Source of the DNA: an uncultured Oscillospiraceae bacterium
GTDB taxonomy: Bacteria > Bacillota > Clostridia > Oscillospirales > Oscillospiraceae
Direction of reading: 5' to 3'
Assembly: GCA_905234005.1 (NCBI GenBank)
Contig: CAJOFW010000148.1
Location: 1-6,565 of the forward strand
DNA: 6,565 nucleotides
Shown here: positions 5,458-6,565 of the stretch, one piece after another
Layout: every line of letters starts with the position of its first letter
Numbering within the stretch: the first letter of the stretch is position 1
The notes under the pieces: generated by a model
Databases searched by the model: none
Seen by the model: the letters and a program-made list of their open reading frames with translations, nothing else
What the model was told of the DNA's origin: nothing
Made by a program: the position numbers and the translations under genes

Positions 5458-5490
5458 AAAAGAGGGGAGAACGCGGCCGCGCTCTCCCCT
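5458..5490 (-). terminator. rho-independent terminator after rplL
   Basis: AGGGGAGA (5463-5470) pairs perfectly with TCTCCCCT (5483-5490). After one A/C mismatch, CGC (5472-5474) pairs with GCG (5479-5481) around a GGCC tetraloop. On the minus strand the stem is followed by C and TTTT (5461-5458), so it should end the rplJ-rplL transcript. Its T tract stops 4 nt before the acyltransferase ribosome binding site (5447-5453). Confidence 0.8.
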
Positions 5491-5494
5491 CGGT

Positions 5495-5539
5495 GATGAT
5501 CGTTTGGCAGATGATCGTGTGATAAACGATCGTTTGCTG
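5495..5539. repeat. three tandem 15-bp units after rplL
   Basis: Units 5495-5509, 5510-5524 and 5525-5539 share the core A(A/C)ACGATC on the minus strand; the first two agree at 12 of 15, the third with each at 10 of 15. The third unit includes most of the 12-bp palindrome AAACGATCGTTT (5524-5535). They lie between the rplL stop and its terminator. Confidence 0.65.
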
Positions 5540-5546
5540 TTTGGAA

Positions 5547-5918
5547 TTACTTCAGCTCGACCTTCGCGCCGACGTCCTCGAGCTGCTTCTTGAGAGCCTC
5601 GGCCTCGTCCTTGGAGATCTGCTCCTTGATGACGGCGGGAACGCCCTCGACCTTCGCCTTCGCCTCGGCAAGGCCCAGGCCGGTGATGGCGCGGACTTCC
5701 TTGATGACCTTGATCTTCTCGGAGCCGAAATCGGTCATGACGACGTCGAACTCGGTCTTCTCTTCGACGACCGGGCCGGCGGCGGCGGCGGGGGCGGCGA
5801 CGGCGGCGGCGGCGGAGACGCCGAAGGCGTCCTCGATGGCGTGCACGAGCTCAGCAAGCTCCGTAACGCTCATAGCGCTGATTTCTTCGATCATAGCGGT
5901 GACTTTTTCGCTGGCCAT
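5547..5918 (-). CDS. rplL: ribosomal protein bL12 (L7/L12), 123 aa
   Basis: The stalk protein of the large ribosomal subunit, which binds L10 as dimers and recruits and stimulates translation GTPases. Domains follow the family order: N-terminal dimerisation helices (about 1-35, IEEISAMSVTELAELVHAIEDAFGV), an Ala/Pro-rich hinge (36-50), and the globular C-terminal domain (54-123) with KIKVIKEVRAITGLGLAEAK (68-87), the conserved factor-binding region, ending in VELK. Length is normal. The ATG at 5916-5918 has AGGAGG (5930-5935) 11 nt upstream. It lies 55 bp after rplJ on the same strand with no promoter seen between, so the two are one operon. Confidence 0.98.
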   Translation of the reverse strand: MASEKVTAMIEEISAMSVTELAELVHAIEDAFGVSAAAAVAAPAAAAGPVVEEKTEFDVVMTDFGSEKIKVIKEVRAITGLGLAEAKAKVEGVPAVIKEQISKDEAEALKKQLEDVGAKVELK

Positions 5919-5973
5919 TGTATGGTATTCCTCCTGAATTCGTTATAGTAGAGTGTGTAGCGTGAGGCCGCGA

Positions 5974-6504
5974 TTATTCGGCAGCCTCGGCGGGGGCGAC
6001 GGAACCGCCCTTCTGTTCGAGAACCTGACCCAGAACCACGGCAAGAGACGTGATCGGGGCGAGCATGGTACCCAGAACGCGGGAATAGAGCGCGTTACGG
6101 GAGGGCAGATCGGAAAGCTCCGCGATCTCGGCGTCCGACAGCACCTTGCCGTCGATGAAGACGCCCTTGATGTTGAAGAGGTTCGCGCCCATCTTATCGC
6201 TGAACTTCGTCAGCTTGTAGAGGGGAACCAGGGGATCCTCCGTGCTGGTGGCGAGGGACGTGGTGCCGTTGAGCTGCTCCTCGAGACCGGCCAGGCCGAC
6301 CTTTTCCATGGCAAGCTTCGTGAGCGTGTTCTTCACGACGGTATACTCGACGTTCTCCGCGCGCAGATCGCGGCGAAGCTCGGTATCCTGCGCGACGTTC
6401 ACGCCGCGATAGTCGACGAGCACGCCGCCCTGGGCGTTCTGAAGACGCTCGGCGAGAGCCTCGACGATGGCCTGCTTCTCGGAAAGAATTGCTTTGCTCG
6501 GCAT
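5974..6504 (-). CDS. rplJ: ribosomal protein uL10, 176 aa
   Basis: The base of the ribosomal stalk: its N-terminal domain binds 23S rRNA together with L11, and its C-terminal helix carries the L12 dimers. It also acts in the family as a repressor of its own operon by binding the leader mRNA. Seen here are the N-terminal PSKAILSEKQAIVEALAERL, VLVDYRGVNVAQDTELRRDLR (28-48), YTVVKNTLTKLA (54-65), the middle domain around NLFNIKGVFIDGKVLS (108-123) and a C-terminal helix ending in an Ala/Glu tail. Length is normal for the family. The frame is open upstream to 6561, but ATG 6502-6504 is the right start: AGGAGGTG (6516-6523) lies 11 nt before it and MPSKAILSEK is a typical L10 start. The upstream part would translate the terminator hairpin. 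Confidence 0.97.
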   Translation of the reverse strand: MPSKAILSEKQAIVEALAERLQNAQGGVLVDYRGVNVAQDTELRRDLRAENVEYTVVKNTLTKLAMEKVGLAGLEEQLNGTTSLATSTEDPLVPLYKLTKFSDKMGANLFNIKGVFIDGKVLSDAEIAELSDLPSRNALYSRVLGTMLAPITSLAVVLGQVLEQKGGSVAPAEAAE

Positions 6505-6515
6505 GTGTGGTATTT

Positions 6516-6523
6516 CACCTCCT
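6516..6523 (-). promoter_or_regulatory. ribosome binding site of rplJ
   Basis: AGGAGGTG, a near-perfect Shine-Dalgarno sequence 11 nt before ATG 6504. It fixes the start of rplJ over the longer open frame and lies 6 nt after the T run of the leader hairpin. Confidence 0.8.
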
Positions 6524-6529
6524 GAAATG

Positions 6530-6560
6530 AAAAATGTCCTTGTCCAAAGAGACAAAGACA
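6530..6560 (-). terminator. leader terminator (attenuator) of the rplJ-rplL operon
   Basis: On the minus strand TGTCTTTGTC (6560-6551) pairs with GACAAGGACA (6544-6535) over 10 bp with one T-G wobble and a 6-nt loop, directly followed by TTTTT (6534-6530). It is an intrinsic terminator placed between the promoter side and the rplJ ribosome binding site. In Firmicutes the L10 leader ends in such a terminator and L10 binding further upstream controls it. The L10-binding part lies beyond the window, so the control itself is inference. Confidence 0.75.
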
Positions 6561-6565
6561 CACAG

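Noticed and set aside
4742..5593. Plus-strand open frame of 283 codons over the acyltransferase gene
   Set aside because: Shadow of the acyltransferase gene; no ribosome binding site or domain seen.
5541..5948. Plus-strand open frame with Gly/Asp-rich protein opposite rplL
   Set aside because: The glycine runs are the antisense of the Ala-rich L12 hinge.
6505..6561. Upstream start of rplJ
   Set aside because: It would translate the leader terminator and the ribosome binding site; MPSKAILSEK is the usual L10 start.
1..6565. CRISPR array, defence system, phage or transposase gene
   Set aside because: No regularly spaced direct repeats with unique spacers and no such protein motifs. The tandem repeats are short, adjacent and imperfect.

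Overview
The window looks like chromosomal sequence from a GC-rich member of the Clostridia, most like an Oscillospiraceae or Ruminococcaceae-type gut anaerobe. This rests on strong AGGAGG-type ribosome binding sites, a HemZ-type radical SAM enzyme, a cysteine-rich FAD dehydrogenase of the COG2509 type, a small 2[4Fe-4S] ferredoxin and a PlsC-type acyltransferase with a C-terminal zinc ribbon. No taxonomic marker was searched, so the assignment is inference.

Layout: five of the seven supported genes lie in two minus-strand blocks, with two further genes in a divergent pair. At the left are a ferredoxin (17-211) and a lipoprotein with a C-terminal LysM-like segment (331-1053), the latter with a clear promoter (1089-1117). 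A 220-bp gap (1054-1273) carries a palindrome and copy A of a dispersed repeat. The FAD dehydrogenase (1274-2662, minus) and hemZ (2806-4224, plus) diverge from a shared 143-bp region with an extended -10 promoter and a 33-bp tandem duplication. hemZ converges on the acyltransferase gene (4259-5440, minus). The right end is the ribosomal stalk operon rplJ-rplL (minus), entered through a leader terminator hairpin (6530-6560) and closed by a strong hairpin (5458-5490) that touches the acyltransferase ribosome binding site.

The genes do not form one pathway. rplJ and rplL build the L10-L12 stalk of the ribosome. The acyltransferase probably works in phospholipid synthesis. HemZ belongs to the coproporphyrinogen dehydrogenase family. 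The FAD dehydrogenase and ferredoxin are redox proteins of unknown partners.

I see no defence system, CRISPR array, phage, transposase or RNA gene. The most unusual signal is a repeat of about 80 bp found twice: once between genes (1171-1250) and once inside the acyltransferase reading frame (4543-4621), where it is translated into about 27 residues. A perfect 17-bp inverted repeat (328-344 and 374-390) forms the last codons and the stop of the lipoprotein gene, whose LysM domain looks cut short. Imperfect tandem duplications of 15 to 33 bp sit at four gene boundaries.
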